Assembly: GCA_003952965.2 (NCBI GenBank)
Contig: CM025852.1
Span: 27,773,009-27,837,008, forward strand
DNA length: 64,000 nt
From: Morella rubra
Taxonomy: Eukaryota; Streptophyta; Magnoliopsida; Fagales; Myricaceae
Direction: 5' to 3'
Within the stretch, counting starts at the first letter, position 1. Each line of letters opens with the position of its first letter. The notes below the pieces were generated by a model, which saw only the letters and a program-made list of their open reading frames with translations, was not told the origin of the DNA and ran no database searches. The position numbers were made by a program, and so were the translations under genes. Shown one piece after another: positions 23,630 through 36,009 of the stretch.

Positions 23630-23765
23630 AACAATTTCAGCTTATTATAACATATGCAGCAACCCTGCAGTAGAATTCAAACACTTACAATTTATATATA
23701 AGAGTTTCAGCTATTATAACTGCGTATGCAGTGACCCTACAGTAGAATTCAAATACTCTACTCAC
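23630..23765. repeat. Tandem repeat of about 65 bp, two units
   Basis: TTTCAGCT..TATTATAAC, ATGCAG and CCCT.CAGTAGAATTCAAA occur twice in succession. No gene function is evident. Confidence 0.7.
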
Positions 23766-23945
23766 ACTCAACAAACTCACTCATTACAAATTCTTTAGCA
23801 AGAAAACAACTCCAGCAACTAGTCCAGCAAGAATCTTACCAGCAGCTCAGTACAAATACTCCAGCAATAATAGAATTTGGATAAAGAGATCCAGAGTACT
23901 GAAAAAATGAGACGGATGAGGAAAGGCAAGTACTAAAGCGAGCAT

Positions 23946-24442
23946 TCAGCCATGAACATCAAAAGTCAAACCGTTTAACTTTTTGTATGCTTTAATCATG
24001 CAGCCTCTGACCTCCTCGCAACTTTCACACCTCAATGCAAAAATCCTGATGGTATCTCCTCCGTGAAGCACCTTCTGATCACAAGCAAACTCTTTCCACC
24101 TTTTGCTTTGAGAAAATATTTATTACCTCTGTGAAAATGCATTTTCTTGAAGTTTCTTCCTTCGTCAAAGAATGGAAAATCCACTTCAGGTACATTATGT
24201 TTGTCTTCACTCGATATATAAAACCCATGAGAGTCTGTTATGTCACTTTGTGACAGTTTCTTCTCCAGCAACAGGTTTTCAGGACCATACTTAACCATTT
24301 TAGTATCCTGACATATAGGACACTGATCATGGCCTTGTCCGAGAGGAAAAATATAATGACTTGCAACTGCCGGTATTGCACCCAAGGCCAAATTCAGGTT
24401 TACCCCGTCTGTCATTCCTGCAGTTGTCAAACTGGAATACAA
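23946..24442 (-). pseudogene. B3-like family member with CxxC pairs, frameshifted
   Basis: On the minus strand the frame reads QCPICQD, then LEKKLSQSDITDSHGFYI, PFFDEGRNFKKMHFHRG and KYFLKAKGGKSL. The pattern (LS-x-SDI, SHG-x-YI, FxD, KYFL) is the same as in the open gene at 45071-45469 and resembles a small plant B3 DNA-binding fold. After FTE (about 24065) a 1-bp shift is needed to continue as DTIRIFALRCESCEEVRG and to reach a stop at 23946. Without it the protein ends at 24032 lacking the C-terminal CxxC. The acceptor-like GCAG near 24420 suggests the real coding exon begins there. It is either a pseudogene or a single-base assembly error. Confidence 0.6.
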
Positions 24443-24696
24443 AGAAAAGATGAGGTAAATATTGATATTTCAGCAGTAAAAACGTAAAGGACCGGTGAAA
24501 GGCCAATGATAAGTGCCTAAAAAAATCTTTTCTCCAGAAGAAAGGTACCTAAAATGAAGAATAAATAATAATGCGCTCCCAGCAACAGGTATATGTGTTT
24601 GTCTTTTTTGTGAAGTTCTGCCATGGATCAAGCTCGGGGTTGGTATTTATACTAGATGCTCGCACGAGCAAACTAAGTTCAACGTCAGCTTTCACA

Positions 24697-24813
24697 CATC
24701 TATGCATTACTTTTCACAATCTTAGTGAGCTTTTGAATCCTACCAGTCAACATATCTATGCAGTACTTTAATTTCATAATCTTTTTAGTGAGCTTTTGAA
24801 TCCTACTAGTCAA
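24697..24813. repeat. Tandem repeat of about 58 bp, two units
   Basis: Each unit contains AGTGAGCTTTTGAATCCTAC, then AGTCAACATAT and a CTATGCA.TACTTT motif. Non-coding. Confidence 0.75.
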
Positions 24814-24911
24814 CATATAAAGATTCTTCGATGGGTGTCTACGTCAACAACATTCTGTCGTCATATATAGCCGAGAATCTGCAAATTTGATGAACAGAGG
24901 CACCATGTTAT

Positions 24912-25660
24912 GCTGCTGGCGGTGCAGCTTCGACGTCGACCCAAGCCGTCTTTTTCTCAATAATTAGGAAATCATGAGATTCTTTGGTATATTCCATTAT
25001 AAACCAATCCCAGCTTGGTTGAAGAACTAGCTAGCGACAATGTGGGGGCAGTCACAAGAAATATGGCTCGTGGCAGTAAAGAACAATTTTGTTGAGCACA
25101 AGAGTAAGACAAACAGAAATTAAAGAACAATCTCGATCGTTGAGTCCAAGAGTAAGACCAAAACAGAAAAGAACAATCTTGTTTGAGCACAAGAATATCT
25201 ACGCAGCTACTGCATTGTGCTTTATTGTATTCTTTAGGGCATACGTGTTACACAGCTGTACAAAGGTTAGCTTAATTATCATGATCATGTGCACGTACAT
25301 TCTAGTAAACATATATGTAAAGATTCCTCAACAGCATTCAGCAGTCAACACATGATCTGTATCGGTCTTCTGGTATTGTTTATTGGACTTTCAGTAGAAG
25401 TTTCTACGCGTGCCGACTAGACAGTTTCATAACAGTGGTCCATATAGATATACTAGGTTTTTTACACTAAAGATATTGAGCCGAATCCTAAAAGAATTCA
25501 GACCAGTGCCAATCACATGTCGATTGATTGATTGAAGACAGATAATGATTGCCTGACAACTTTGAAGGCATGTCACTCCTTAGCAGAATATCCATATATG
25601 TTAAGGCTGATCAGCTGGGATATTATTAATCTCAAGTAATATCGATCCTGTACGTAGGCT
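24912..25660. repeat. Tandem segmental duplication, unit 1
   Basis: Two landmarks define the unit: GTGCAGCTTCGACGTCGACC with CCATTATAAAC and GACAATGTGGGGGCAGTCAC at its left, and TTGAGCCGAATCCTAAAAGA with ACAACTTTGAAGGCATGTCA at its right. Both recur in order at 25715-26390. No coding frame spans either unit. A smaller 50 bp tandem repeat (AAGAGTAAGAC, AAAGAACAATCT) lies at about 25085-25190. Confidence 0.8.
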
Positions 25661-25714
25661 GTAGGGTAGCTTCGGTTGCAGAGGGGTAATGGAACGAACA
25701 ACGTTAGAGATAGA

Positions 25715-26390
25715 GGGTGCAGCTTCGACGTCGACCCAAGCCATCTTTTCGTCTTTTTCACAGTAATTAAATCTGGAACTCAAGAGAATATTCTTTAGAT
25801 TCCATTATAAACAACTCCAGCTTGGTTGGAGAACTACCGACAATGTGGGGGCAGTCACACGAATGGCTCGTGGCAGTGATAATGCAGTCAAATTATCTGG
25901 CGGCTGTTTGTCAAAAGAAAGCATGCACCTATTCTCAGGAAATAGATGGCCGTTCCTTCTGTGATAAGTACGCAACCGATATTTTTCCTTTTTGCTTACC
26001 CAAAAAAAAAATGATGGATATATATTGCGTCTTTTTTGTTATTTTTTCTAAGCACAATTTGTGTATCTAGTCGTGGATGTTTTTTTCTTCTGTTCTTTTC
26101 AGCTGCACACATTTGTATCGGTTTTCTGGTATTTTTTATTGGACTTTTGAAATTACAAGTTTCGTAATAGTACTCCATATAGATATACTAGGTTTTTTAG
26201 ACTAAGATATTGAGCCGAATCCTAAAAGAATTCAGACCAGTGCCAAATCACATGACGATTGATTAATGATTGTAAACAGATAATGATTGCCTAACAACTT
26301 TGAAGGCATGTCACTCCTTCGGCAGAAGATTCATGTTAAGGATGAGCTGGGATACTATTAATCTCAAGCAATATCGATCGTGAAGGCTGT
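25715..26390. repeat. Tandem segmental duplication, unit 2
   Basis: Second unit, offset by about 740-800 bp from the first, with obvious point differences and indels, so the duplication is not recent. Confidence 0.8.
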
Positions 26391-26549
26391 AGAAGCACTA
26401 TAGAGAAGCATGGAGCTGCTTGCTTCATTTTATTTTTCTTCTTTAGTGAGAGACCAAAGATTTATTTTCCCGTCTCCTCCTTATGCCTATTGATTTTCCA
26501 AAATAATTTGAGATTAAAAACAAGTTCAATTGCCGAATACAACATTTTT

Positions 26550-26820
26550 CCAAAATCAAAGAGTAGCATAAAATACCAAGCAGCTTTTTCCGTACATATT
26601 TCAGAACACGATAGAACAGACAGAAAAACAAAAACCAAAAAAGATTAACCAAATTAAATTAGAGGACAGACAATAACCCACAAAATAAAAAGCAGTTTGA
26701 AAAACTCATAGATAGACTTGAGTTTGGGCTAAGAGGAAGCCCATTTTACGTTCCATAGAAAGTCAGCAAGAATGTTATTGACCTCTATCCAAACCCAATT
26801 AATGAGGTTCACATCTTCGT
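26550..26820. repeat. Dispersed block, copy 1 (also at 41280-41935 and 58620-58780)
   Basis: Landmarks AAAGAGTAGCATAAA, then TTAAATTA.A.GACAGAC, AGGAAGCCCA.TTTACGTTCC and CCCAATTAATGAGG. The 41 kb copy carries the same order but with a MITE inserted. The 58 kb copy is the left part only, and lies just 3' of the plastid ATP synthase delta gene. Confidence 0.6.
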
Positions 26821-28108
26821 GTACGTATGCAGAATCATGTCCCACAAAGCGCGTTGATCAGATCACAAAAACAAAGAAAAATGTACCATGTAATTAATGA
26901 TATGATAGTCCCGTGAATTAAAACTTTAATATAGAAAAATAATAATGATTCACCCCAATGGTTGAGTCTCTCCAACAGGCCAATTTTAATACTACATTTA
27001 TATATATAGTTGTATATTTATGTTAATGGATGAAACGTCCAAAGTCAGATCTACAGAAAAACAAATTGAAGATTTTGAAAGAAGTAGATGGCTGTCTTTG
27101 TTGATTTTGAAAGAAGTAGATGGAACGTCCAAAGTCAGGTCCTTGTTCTTACAATCCGTTTCACTGAAAAAATATTTTTTACTTTAAAAAAAAATAAAAA
27201 CTACATAAATCTCAGGTTTGCATTACCAAGCCTTTGGATTAAATTATGTTAAATAATATTATTTTATTATCTCCAGCTCACATATATATATTGCAGTGCA
27301 TGACTATATGCCAACAATTAGTACCAGACTCCTGCACATTCCATATTCTATCAAGCAAAGCGGCCAATGCGCCAAACCATTTGCATCTCTATGGATAAAA
27401 TGAAATTACCAAGATGGCTTTCTTTGTTGTATGCGGGGCACGTACGGTTCCAACCCCTTGAATGCGTATGATTTTGAGTTCAGGAATAAAGTAAGTTTTG
27501 ATTAAAAAATAAGATAAGAAATTGCGTGGCTGTGTCAGAAGAAAGATAGCTATACGATTCGGTTTTTTTTTTTTTTTAAGCTGGATTCAGTATATATTCT
27601 TGTACAGACACTATCAATTCCACTATTCTATTTTAATTTATAATTTGACTTACTACACATCATGCTGATCTCAGCCATCATCAGCATAAAATGCTGCGGG
27701 CACTTTGATTCTTAATTTAGATTCAGAAAGAAAGAACTTGTACAGTACAATTTCATGAAGAAAACATGTCAACATTAATATTGCAGCAATGGCAATTTGG
27801 AACTTTGCAACAATATCCTAGCTAGTAGCCAAAGGGTACAAAACATAATATTATTACTCCTAGTTCTAGCTACAATCTATTTTTGATAACCAAAGTAACT
27901 AATGCACCAAAGTTGAAGTAACTATCGATAGTAAGGCCTCCGACTTGTACAAATACAGCCAATCGATTGTCCTCCGTTCTCCATTTTATTCTGAGGATCA
28001 TATCTTGCATGTCCTTTTCATGAATCAAATTGACACAGCTGCGTGATTTTACTGGTTATTTTAAAAGAAAAAAAAAAAGGATATTTAAGGCCAAATGATT
28101 TTTCTGAG
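26821..28108. other. Gene-free AT-rich stretch
   Basis: Contains a short local duplication (GATTTTGAAAGAAGTAGATGG twice, near 27070-27122) but no supported gene or element. Confidence 0.45.
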
Positions 28109-28210
28109 CTAAGCTATCGTCTGTCCAAATATTTGAACCACTCCAATCATGTAGCCTATGTCCTCCCCACAATTTGGGCACCTCAGCGCATAATTGGGTG
28201 AAGGCTTCAT
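28109..28210 (-). pseudogene. C-terminal remnant of the B3-like/CxxC family
   Basis: A 33-residue minus-strand frame contains LRCPNCGEDIGYMIGVVQIF and ends GQTIA. It is nearly the same as the C-terminus of the gene at 45071-45469 (CPSCTENIGYMIGVVQLFG..IA). No B3-like core precedes it (28211-28500 is non-coding), so this is a detached fragment. Confidence 0.8.
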
Positions 28211-28499
28211 TTGGACACCATGAAATTAGGTGAAATTATGTCAGTTCCCTATAGGAGCTAGCGGCTCAAAAACGGATGTCTAAAGACTAAAATTTTAAAT
28301 GAGGGGTTTTAATAATAACTTAATAATACAATAAATTAACATGTTACACACGAAATACAATACAAAATTTGCTCAATTTCATTCCCATTTTGTTTCGAAT
28401 CATAAACATTATTAGGAAGCGTTTAGAATTCAATGTTTTTTTCTTAATTCGTTCTAGTCTCTCTTTACCTTAATTTATATCTCTCATAAAAATAATTAA

Positions 28500-31068
28500 G
28501 GATCCGTTTGTTTCGCTGTATTCTTACTTTTGTAAATCATTTTACTTACTTTCCGGTGATTGGATGCTCCATGAAATTGCGGTAAATATAAACTAGATTT
28601 GGTCAAACGTAAAATATAACCTACTTTCTGGAAAAGTGGCTTCTTTTTCAGAGGTGATTGAAACTTATTTCCCAGCCTCTCCCAGTCTCGCTCAACCATT
28701 CTCCCAAAACATAAAAGACCACTCTTCTCTCTCAGTAGCTTGACGGCTCTCACATTCTCTACCATGACTAGTAATTTCTTTCTCTCTTGAACACTTTCCT
28801 TTTGGAGCTCTCCCAATTTCACTCTCTATGTGCATCTAAAGAAAATCCATCTTTATTTCTTCCTGTTTTGAACCGTTCCAGCTCTCAACATTTAGGGGTG
28901 TGAGCACATATCAGGTAAGACATCCATATTTTAGTTGTTTCTCTACATAAAAACAGTGGATTGGTGTCCAGATCTAGACCCTTGGTATAACAAATAGGGT
29001 CGTGCCTCAGTTTCTATCTTCTTGTGTTAGATGAAAGGCAAAGTGTTTATAGAAATGCCTCGTCGAAGTTCCAGTTCATTTCATTAGCCTGTTGGCAATG
29101 CTATCTTCGTTGGCTGTATTTCAAATAAAGTTTGATATCTGGGTACTATTGGGTTGGCTGTAAAGTTGGCTGCAATGCAGGGGAGCTCGGCATCACAGTG
29201 AAGAATAAGCTTAGTTGATTCTATGATCATTGTCTAACTTTTTTTATATCTTTAGGGACGGGTATTGGGAACTTTTGGTTTGCGCGGGTGGGAAAAAAAT
29301 TATTCGGTATTTATTGTAATCGGGAGAATTTCGTGCTTAACCAGAACCATTGGTGTCGTAGAATTTATGGGGAGGGGCTCCTCATGTTTTGAGATAAAAG
29401 ATTAGGAAAAAAGTAGGAGTTTTAGGTTTTTGTTGACAGCTGAATGACCGGCCTTTGGAATGTTGGCTGTAATGCTCATTCGGAAAAAAAAAAAAAATGA
29501 AATTCTGCTCCTTTATACCAGTTGATGTCATTTGTTTTACAGAAACACTTAGCAATCGATGCAATGGGCAAAAATATTATGCATGTTCCGTTGTAATTCT
29601 CTCAATCTGTGTTGGTTCTAACCAAGAGGAAAAATAGAAGAACCTTTATATGTAATTATCAGGGGTGATGGTTCTAAAATAAGTTTGACACTGAGTTTTA
29701 TTCTTACATTTCTGCGAACTCCTTTTGGAAATGTCTGTGGGCTTCTCTGATGCTTATGATTGATAACGAAGAGTATACTTGGTTGTAGAGGTTGGGAAGC
29801 AGTGGCCTGAGTCGACTGAGAACAGTGCTATTTTAGCCTTTAGTGTCTCCATTTCATGTCAAATAACTTTATAGGACGGCTTTAACTTAGCTGAGTGAAC
29901 ATGCTGGATATCCGTTTTCTTATTTCTTGATTTGTTAGTTGTCATGGAGACTGAAATTTCTAAGAGGATTTGTCGCTTTAATTTATCTAGTTCCCAGTTT
30001 AAGTATAATTTTGCTTGTAATTTTTTGGAAACTTGTTCGGGGATACACCCCCGTTTGTAAGATGCGGAAACAAGGAGCATGTAGTATTAGACCATTGTGG
30101 ATATTTGAGTATAAAGGTGTGGACCTTTCAGCACAGCTATGGATCACCAAATTTGTTCTGGTGATGTTGAAGGCTCTTTGAGACCCTATGGATCCAGTTG
30201 TCCAATTAGGTCATCAACGTAAAGAGTATGTTCTGTTTAGATAAGAAAAACGGGGTTGGAAGTTGAGCCCAATTGGCGCTCGTCCTGTTAATTTGAGTCA
30301 TTCTTGTCATTCTGATGCTTCTTGGGAAAGCTCGATGCTATTAGGAGGGCGTTTGTTTTCTAATATTTTGGACATGAAAATTTTCAACAAAACAAACACA
30401 CTCCAAAATTTTTAACTTTTACACATACATACTTCACCTTTCACAAACCCCAATAAATCTCAATAAAGTAAAGATTCCCAAAATTTCGAAATATTTCCGA
30501 AATTTTGACAAACAAACACCCCTATAGCTGTTGTCTAAGGGGAAAGAATGCTTACATCTCTCCTCCTGTTGCCGTAAAATTTAGCAGTGAATAAAATTGC
30601 ATATATCAGTACGGATTATGGCCTTTTGTCTTAACCTGCAGTTGTAGCAGTTTGTGGTGAAGGATTAGTTTGATGGATGATCAAGTGAAAGAGCAGGCGT
30701 GAAGGATTCATGGGGCTGTCTCAAGTGGAATGCCTAAATGGGGTAGTAGACCCTACCCAGAGAGAGCAGGTGTGATAAAAATGATGCAGGGGCCAGGGGG
30801 CATGACTACAGATTTTGCATTTGCGTCTGCTTCCACGTTGAACTGTGCAGTGTGCATCATATGATTGCTTTTTTTATTTTATTTCAAATTAATGTTAAGA
30901 ATTAAATTTATGAATCATATAAGACGGAAAATAAAACTTGAGCCAAACATTGAAAAATATTTTTTAGAAAATATATTTAAGGTCCGTAATTTATAATACT
31001 TTACTGAAATTCAATACATTGGAAACTGTTTTATTAAAAAAAGTGCTTTACAACGAAACAAACGACCC
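28500..31068. mobile_element. DNA transposon-like element with short terminal inverted repeats
   Basis: Left end GGATCCGTTTGTTTCGCTGT pairs with the reverse complement of the right end (GGGTCGTTTGTTTCGTTGT). Both borders are flanked by TTAA (28496-28499 and 31069-31072). No transposase frame is seen in 2.57 kb. The first 400 bp resemble a 5' leader and exon with a donor-like GTAAGA near 28915, suggesting a transcribed or captured segment. The superfamily is undecided: the GG-C-GTTTG-type ends favour a PIF/Harbinger-like or other TIR element. Confidence 0.6.
30344..30522. mobile_element. MITE nested in the 28.5-31.1 kb element
   Basis: Ends GGAGGGCGTTTGTTT and AACAAACACCCC form imperfect inverted repeats, with AT-rich, A-run interior. 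Target duplication unclear (TTA on one side, TAT on the other). About 180 bp, non-coding. Confidence 0.55.
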
Positions 31069-32035
31069 TTAAATGAAACTGGAATGACATTGCGAATAAA
31101 AAAGGAAAAAAAAATAATAGAATTTGCATATTCGTTGGACATTGTTTGGTAGCTCATCATGCACCTACCATGAAAAAGGGCAAGCTGAAGAAGGAAACGG
31201 GACAATAAGGTTCTCAATAGATCAAGCTAATTTCCTATCTATGGTCCAGATTTTATAGCATGGACGCTGATTGTTATTTCCTTTTCACAAAGATATATAT
31301 TAAAATATTAAGAATAAAAAATTGAATTACAAGTTCAGTTAGGGTGTTTGAACCATTTCTCAATTTGTGTGTGTCATTAGTGTGTGTCATTAGTGTGGAT
31401 GGACCATCCTAACCTCCTATGAATGGTCCCGATTTTATGGGATGGATGCTCTTTCTTCGCGCTAGGGAGGGATGCATTTTCCGAGTTTTGTGTGCAGCAC
31501 CATAATATCTCTGTGTACGATGGTTTTGATCCTCTTTAGTTGTAGTCCCGAGGTGTATGAGGATTTCTCCTTAAATTTATACTATTTAGAAATGTTGATT
31601 GAAAGAAAAAACAGGAAATAAGTAACCCAATTTGTTAATTTACCTACTTATTGTAAAAGCAAAATTAGTAACTTTTCTCTCATTTCTTCTTGTCAAATTT
31701 GGATAACTCCAACGAAGACCTTCCCACATGACGAACATAGTCGATAGATACTGCCGGTTCAGATGGATCTAGTACAGAGGGACTGAAAGAACTGCCTTTG
31801 CACGTTGGGTTGCTGCTCGAATCATTTCTGACGACTACCCATTTGAACCAGAGCTTCTGAAGAGTCTGATTTGGTTGTCTAAAGGATTTGATCCGCCTTG
31901 GTTGTTATTTTCATTGTTTGTTGGACGTGGTTTTGAGTATTTTTGAATAAAGAGGTTCTGTTTTGATAATTAAAAAATAAAAAATAAAAAATAAAGTTCC
32001 CTATATGTGTACTCGTTTTGTAACCGGAACTTTTT
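31069..32035. other. Mostly non-coding; possible retroposon tail
   Basis: Contains a doubled motif around ATGGTCC.GATTTTAT (31240 and 31425), a duplicated GTGTGTCATTA (31365-31385), and a short protein-like frame near 31780-31940 (readable piece ISDDYPFEPELLKSL). That frame ends in AATAAAG text and an (AAAAAT)n tail near 31970, as expected of a non-LTR retroposon 3' end. Not assigned. Confidence 0.3.
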
Positions 32036-35000
32036 TGAAGTTCCAGTTGATCAATCAGCGTGCAGATTTCTCCTTTGCACTATTTTCAGGCGGGCTGTCA
32101 AATGTGCCTCTATGATCTGCAGATCTATTAGATTTTTCAACTGTCCTCGTACCGTAGATCTTTCTGAATGTAAACAGATTCAATTTATCTTCTTTTTTTG
32201 CCTACTTCCAACATTATAATGTAGATGATTCAAACAGCAAGAATGATTATTGATTATTTCACCGTGTATTGCAGCCAAAACTGGTAGCAGTTTCAAACTA
32301 CATTTCGTTTGCCAATCTAAAGCACCACTCTATCCACGCCTTGCTCAGGGGAAGTCTTGGAATGAGGAAAGTATGGTTCCATGTCCAATCTTCTCGGAGA
32401 TGTGGATTATGGGTGCCAAAGTAATATCCATGTCAAAAAATCAGATCTAAAGTTCTTATTGCATATTCTGAGTAAGCCGGAATGGACATTGATCATGAAT
32501 TCCGAAGCAACAGGTTTGATGCTGAAAAGCTTGTTTTTTCAAGACAATAATTCCCTGTCACAGTTCTCACTTGTCCTTCTTGAAGTAGTTCTCGTTTGGT
32601 TAATGTACATCTTCACATGCTTCATACTTGATGCTAGTAAATCTTTTACAAATCCTAGAATCACTAAGGGATTCTTTTTTTTTTTTTTTTTTTAGCCTTG
32701 CTGTGACATTCAACTTATACATGCAGAATTTTTTTATGCAGATGACAGTTAGCTGGACAAGTGGCTATGACATAAGCGAAGCTGTTCCATTCGTTGAGTG
32801 GTGTCTGAAGGGAGCAACCGCAATTCAAACCCCAGCTGGAACGTACCTTTGATTGAAGGAGCATGTGCGGTAAGATCCCTTTCTTCTACTCATGGGTGCA
32901 TCATGGTGGAACTTTTGCACCGTAAGATCCATTTCATTTACTCATGGTTTCATTATGGTAAAGTTCATATTTTTAACTGTATAGACTCTGTTGCATCGTG
33001 AAGAGGAAATTAATGCAGTATCATTTGCATAAGGCAGTTCCCATATTAATCTGCAGGTTCACCTGCACGAACAGTTGGCTGGCGTGATCCGGGTTTCATT
33101 CATACAAGTTTCTTAAAGGAGCTGTGGCCGAACTCTGTGTAGGCATTTCAAGATTCCCTTTCCTTGACTTTGTAGTATCATGACAGATTGACTCTGTCCT
33201 GAAGGTTGTTATGATCTATTTCAGGTACACTTACAGAATGGGACATATCTTATCTAATGGATCTCGTATCTGGAGCAAGTTCTATACATTTAAGTCGTCC
33301 TTCTATCCTGGACAGAACTCATTACAGAGTGGTATAATTTTTGGTGACATGGGGAAGGTAGTATCCTATTGACTGTAAGAGTTTTAATAAGGAAAAGAAA
33401 AAAGAAAATGAACCTCTTACTTATCTTGAGCACACAGGTGCAGCATCAGGACATCTTAAATAAGACATCAATAACGTCCTTGCTTCTCACGAAACATAAA
33501 GATGAAGTGATGACATTCGACATAATAGTGGTAGATTTTAGCAAACAGAATGATGTCAAAGGCCTTTGATTCTTATCTATTTTAAGCTGATCTCATCATT
33601 CTGTACTGCTTTCAGATTCTCTAGGTTTTTTCTTTTCGTTCTCTTTTCTTGACACAGAGCAAAGTCTCAAGGATGCTGTAAAACAGATTAGAAGAGTGTT
33701 ACTGTCATCTGTGTTTGAGGATGTTTCAAAACTGAATTAAATGGTCATGCTATTGCTCTGCATATGCCATATGCATCCGTCCTTTTAGTAATGTTACCCT
33801 GATCCTCCTGCAAAAGGGGTGCATGAATAAGTTCGGATTGTTCCTGTTCATCTTGGTCAATTCTACCTTGAATACCACACCTGTAGATAGTGTAAGGCAT
33901 CATGAATGCTAAGCATGTGGCTATACTTAAACCGACTTAGGTTGCTTGAGACCATTGCCAGGCGTCAAGTCTCAAATTCAAGCCTTCCCTACAATGTTTA
34001 TGCTTATTTCTGAGTGTTTCATTAAAAATAAAACTTCAGCCAATTGAGTTTCTTATGCTTGATGCACACATACAACAGTCACCCTTTTCTTTGTATGTCC
34101 TTCAGGCAGAGCGTGATGGCTCTAATGAATACAGCAATTATCAGCCAGGTTCACTGAACACCACTGACCAACTCATCAAGGACTTAGGACAACATTGACA
34201 TAGTGCTGCATATTGGCGATATTACTTATGCAAATGGATATATCTCTCAATGGGATCAATTCACTTCGCAAGTGGAGCCCATCGCTTCAGCTGTCCCCTA
34301 TATGATTGGAAGGTTTGTGCTAGTATCCCTTCAATCTGGAGACTGCAAGGATACTTTTTATGTTATGTTACATATGAGACTGGTCAGAGAATCTTTCTTA
34401 TTTCTCTTGCAGTGGTAATCATGAGCGTGATTGGCCAAACACTGGGTCCTTCTATGATACTAAGGATTCAGGTGGGGAATGTGGTGTGCTGGCGGAAACC
34501 ATGTTCTATGTGCCCTCTGAAAACAGAGCTAAGTTTTAAATTGCAAGCTTTCTTCTAACTGTTCTTAACATATCACCTATTACCTTGTACGAATGTGGCT
34601 AAAAGGTACACGGACTAACAAACAAACCTCTCATGTAAGGAGTCCAATTAGACATTGTCTACGAGGCAGTTTGGTCCATTATTTTCATTTCTGCCTTTTG
34701 TTTTTCTGTAGCATAGTTCCTTTTACTCTAAGCATTTGTGTCCAATTTCTAAACTAAAAGTTACGAATATGCAGGTACTTCACCAACTTTGGCATGTTTC
34801 ACTTCTGTATAGCCGACAGGTGAGCATGACTGAAGGGATCAGAACAGTACAGATTCATTGAGCATTTCCTTGCTTCGGCAGACAGACAGAAACAACCTTG
34901 TTTGATCTTGCTGCTCATCGTGTCCTTGGCTATTCCTCTGACTACTTCTATGGCTTGGAGGGCTCATTTGCAGAGCCCATGGGAAGGGAAAGCTTGCAGC

Positions 35001-35687
35001 AGCTTTGGCAAAAGTACAAGTTGGACCTTGCCTTTTATGGCCATGTCCATAACTATGAAAGGACGTGTCCTATATACCAGGTATATAGATAACGGCAAGA
35101 TTATATAGGTTCAATAAAGTTTGGCAACCAGGCTTCATGGTCTGTGAATCCATGCATCTAAAAAATGTTCATCATGCATACATCATACACACGTCAGTAA
35201 TTTCCTGGAGCTACTGAAAATCATACGACTCATATAGCTCACTATCATTTTGGTTAGCCAAGTCTTAGTTTAGCTTTGAAAATCTTCCTCACTTGAATTG
35301 CCATAACTTTATTTTGAGGTTCAGATAGCTTCAACGCCATAACATTGATATGTTATGTTTAATTTGCTGGTGGTGTAGAATCAATGCGTCAACACAGAAA
35401 AATCTCATTATTCAGGCCCTTTGAATGGAACAATTCACGTGTTGTTTTTGGATGCGCAGGAAGCCACCTATCAAACTTCAGCCAAGCGACACCAGAGTGG
35501 AGTCTTTTACAGAGATTATGACTTTGGATTTGTCAAACTAACAGCATTCAATCACTCGTCCCTGCTCTTCGAGTACAAGAAAAGCCGCGACGGGAATGTC
35601 TATGACTCCTTCACCATAACAAGGGACTACAAAGATGTCCTGGCTTGTGTGCATGATGGCTGTGAACCAACCACTTTGGCAACCTGA
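32036..35687 (+). pseudogene. Purple acid phosphatase (PAP27 type), broken plus-strand copy
   Basis: Exon pieces follow the PAP27-type order. FQLINQRADFSFALFSGG lies at 32036; PKLVAVSNYISFANL at 32274; MTVSWTSGYDISEAVPFVEW at 32742; SPARTVGWRDPGFIHTSFLK at 33059. YTYRMGHILSNGS..GDMGK follows at 33224, NEYSNYQPGSLNTT at 34107, [18 protein letters not shown] at 34203, then the GNHERDW region, GHVHNYERTCPIYQ and the C-terminus YDSFTITRDYKDVLAC. These include metal-site motifs GDMG, GNHE and GHVH of dinuclear metallophosphatases. Frameshifts lie near 32320, 32850, 34190, 34825 and 35440, plus small deletions near 34835-34905. No N-terminal signal region was found. Not functional as read. The segment from 33707 on is duplicated in inverse orientation at 48642-50789. 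Confidence 0.88.
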
Positions 35688-35849
35688 ACTGGACCTTAAA
35701 TTCCAAAGGAAACTCGCACCTGAGGTTTGTTGGCAGAATTCGTTGAAATAAAAACTTCAGTTTCGTAAATTTTCTCTCGAGGTCGTTTGTTATTCTTGTA
35801 AGCTACAAAATTAAGTGATCTCTGTCTTCCTCTTTTTTTTTTTTTAAGC
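33707..35849. repeat. Left arm of the 2.14 kb inverted duplication
   Basis: Near-identical reverse complement of 48642-50789; borders fall at ATCTGTGTTTGAGG on the left and in a T run followed by AAGC on the right. The arms contain the 3' half of the PAP27-type sequence plus its introns. Spacer between arms is about 12.8 kb. Confidence 0.92.
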
Positions 35850-36009
35850 ATGTGTCTTCCATACACTTTTGGCGTTTGATATTCATTTCTGCCACTTATC
35901 ACTTTGTACTTGCGTTTTTTACCAGGCTGCTTTGCTTCTAGTAAAATTTTACTGGTTTGCTTGAACAGGGTTTGCAGCAGCAAAACAAAGACACTTCTCT
36001 TAAGGTTGG

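Noticed and set aside
20789-24000. Missing kinase exon of WAKL copy 3
   Set aside because: Searched by eye for HRD, DFG and [14 protein letters not shown] text on the plus strand; none found.
28496-28822. 108-codon minus-strand frame
   Set aside because: Spans the terminal repeat of a DNA element, no recognisable domain, and the plus strand looks like an untranslated leader.
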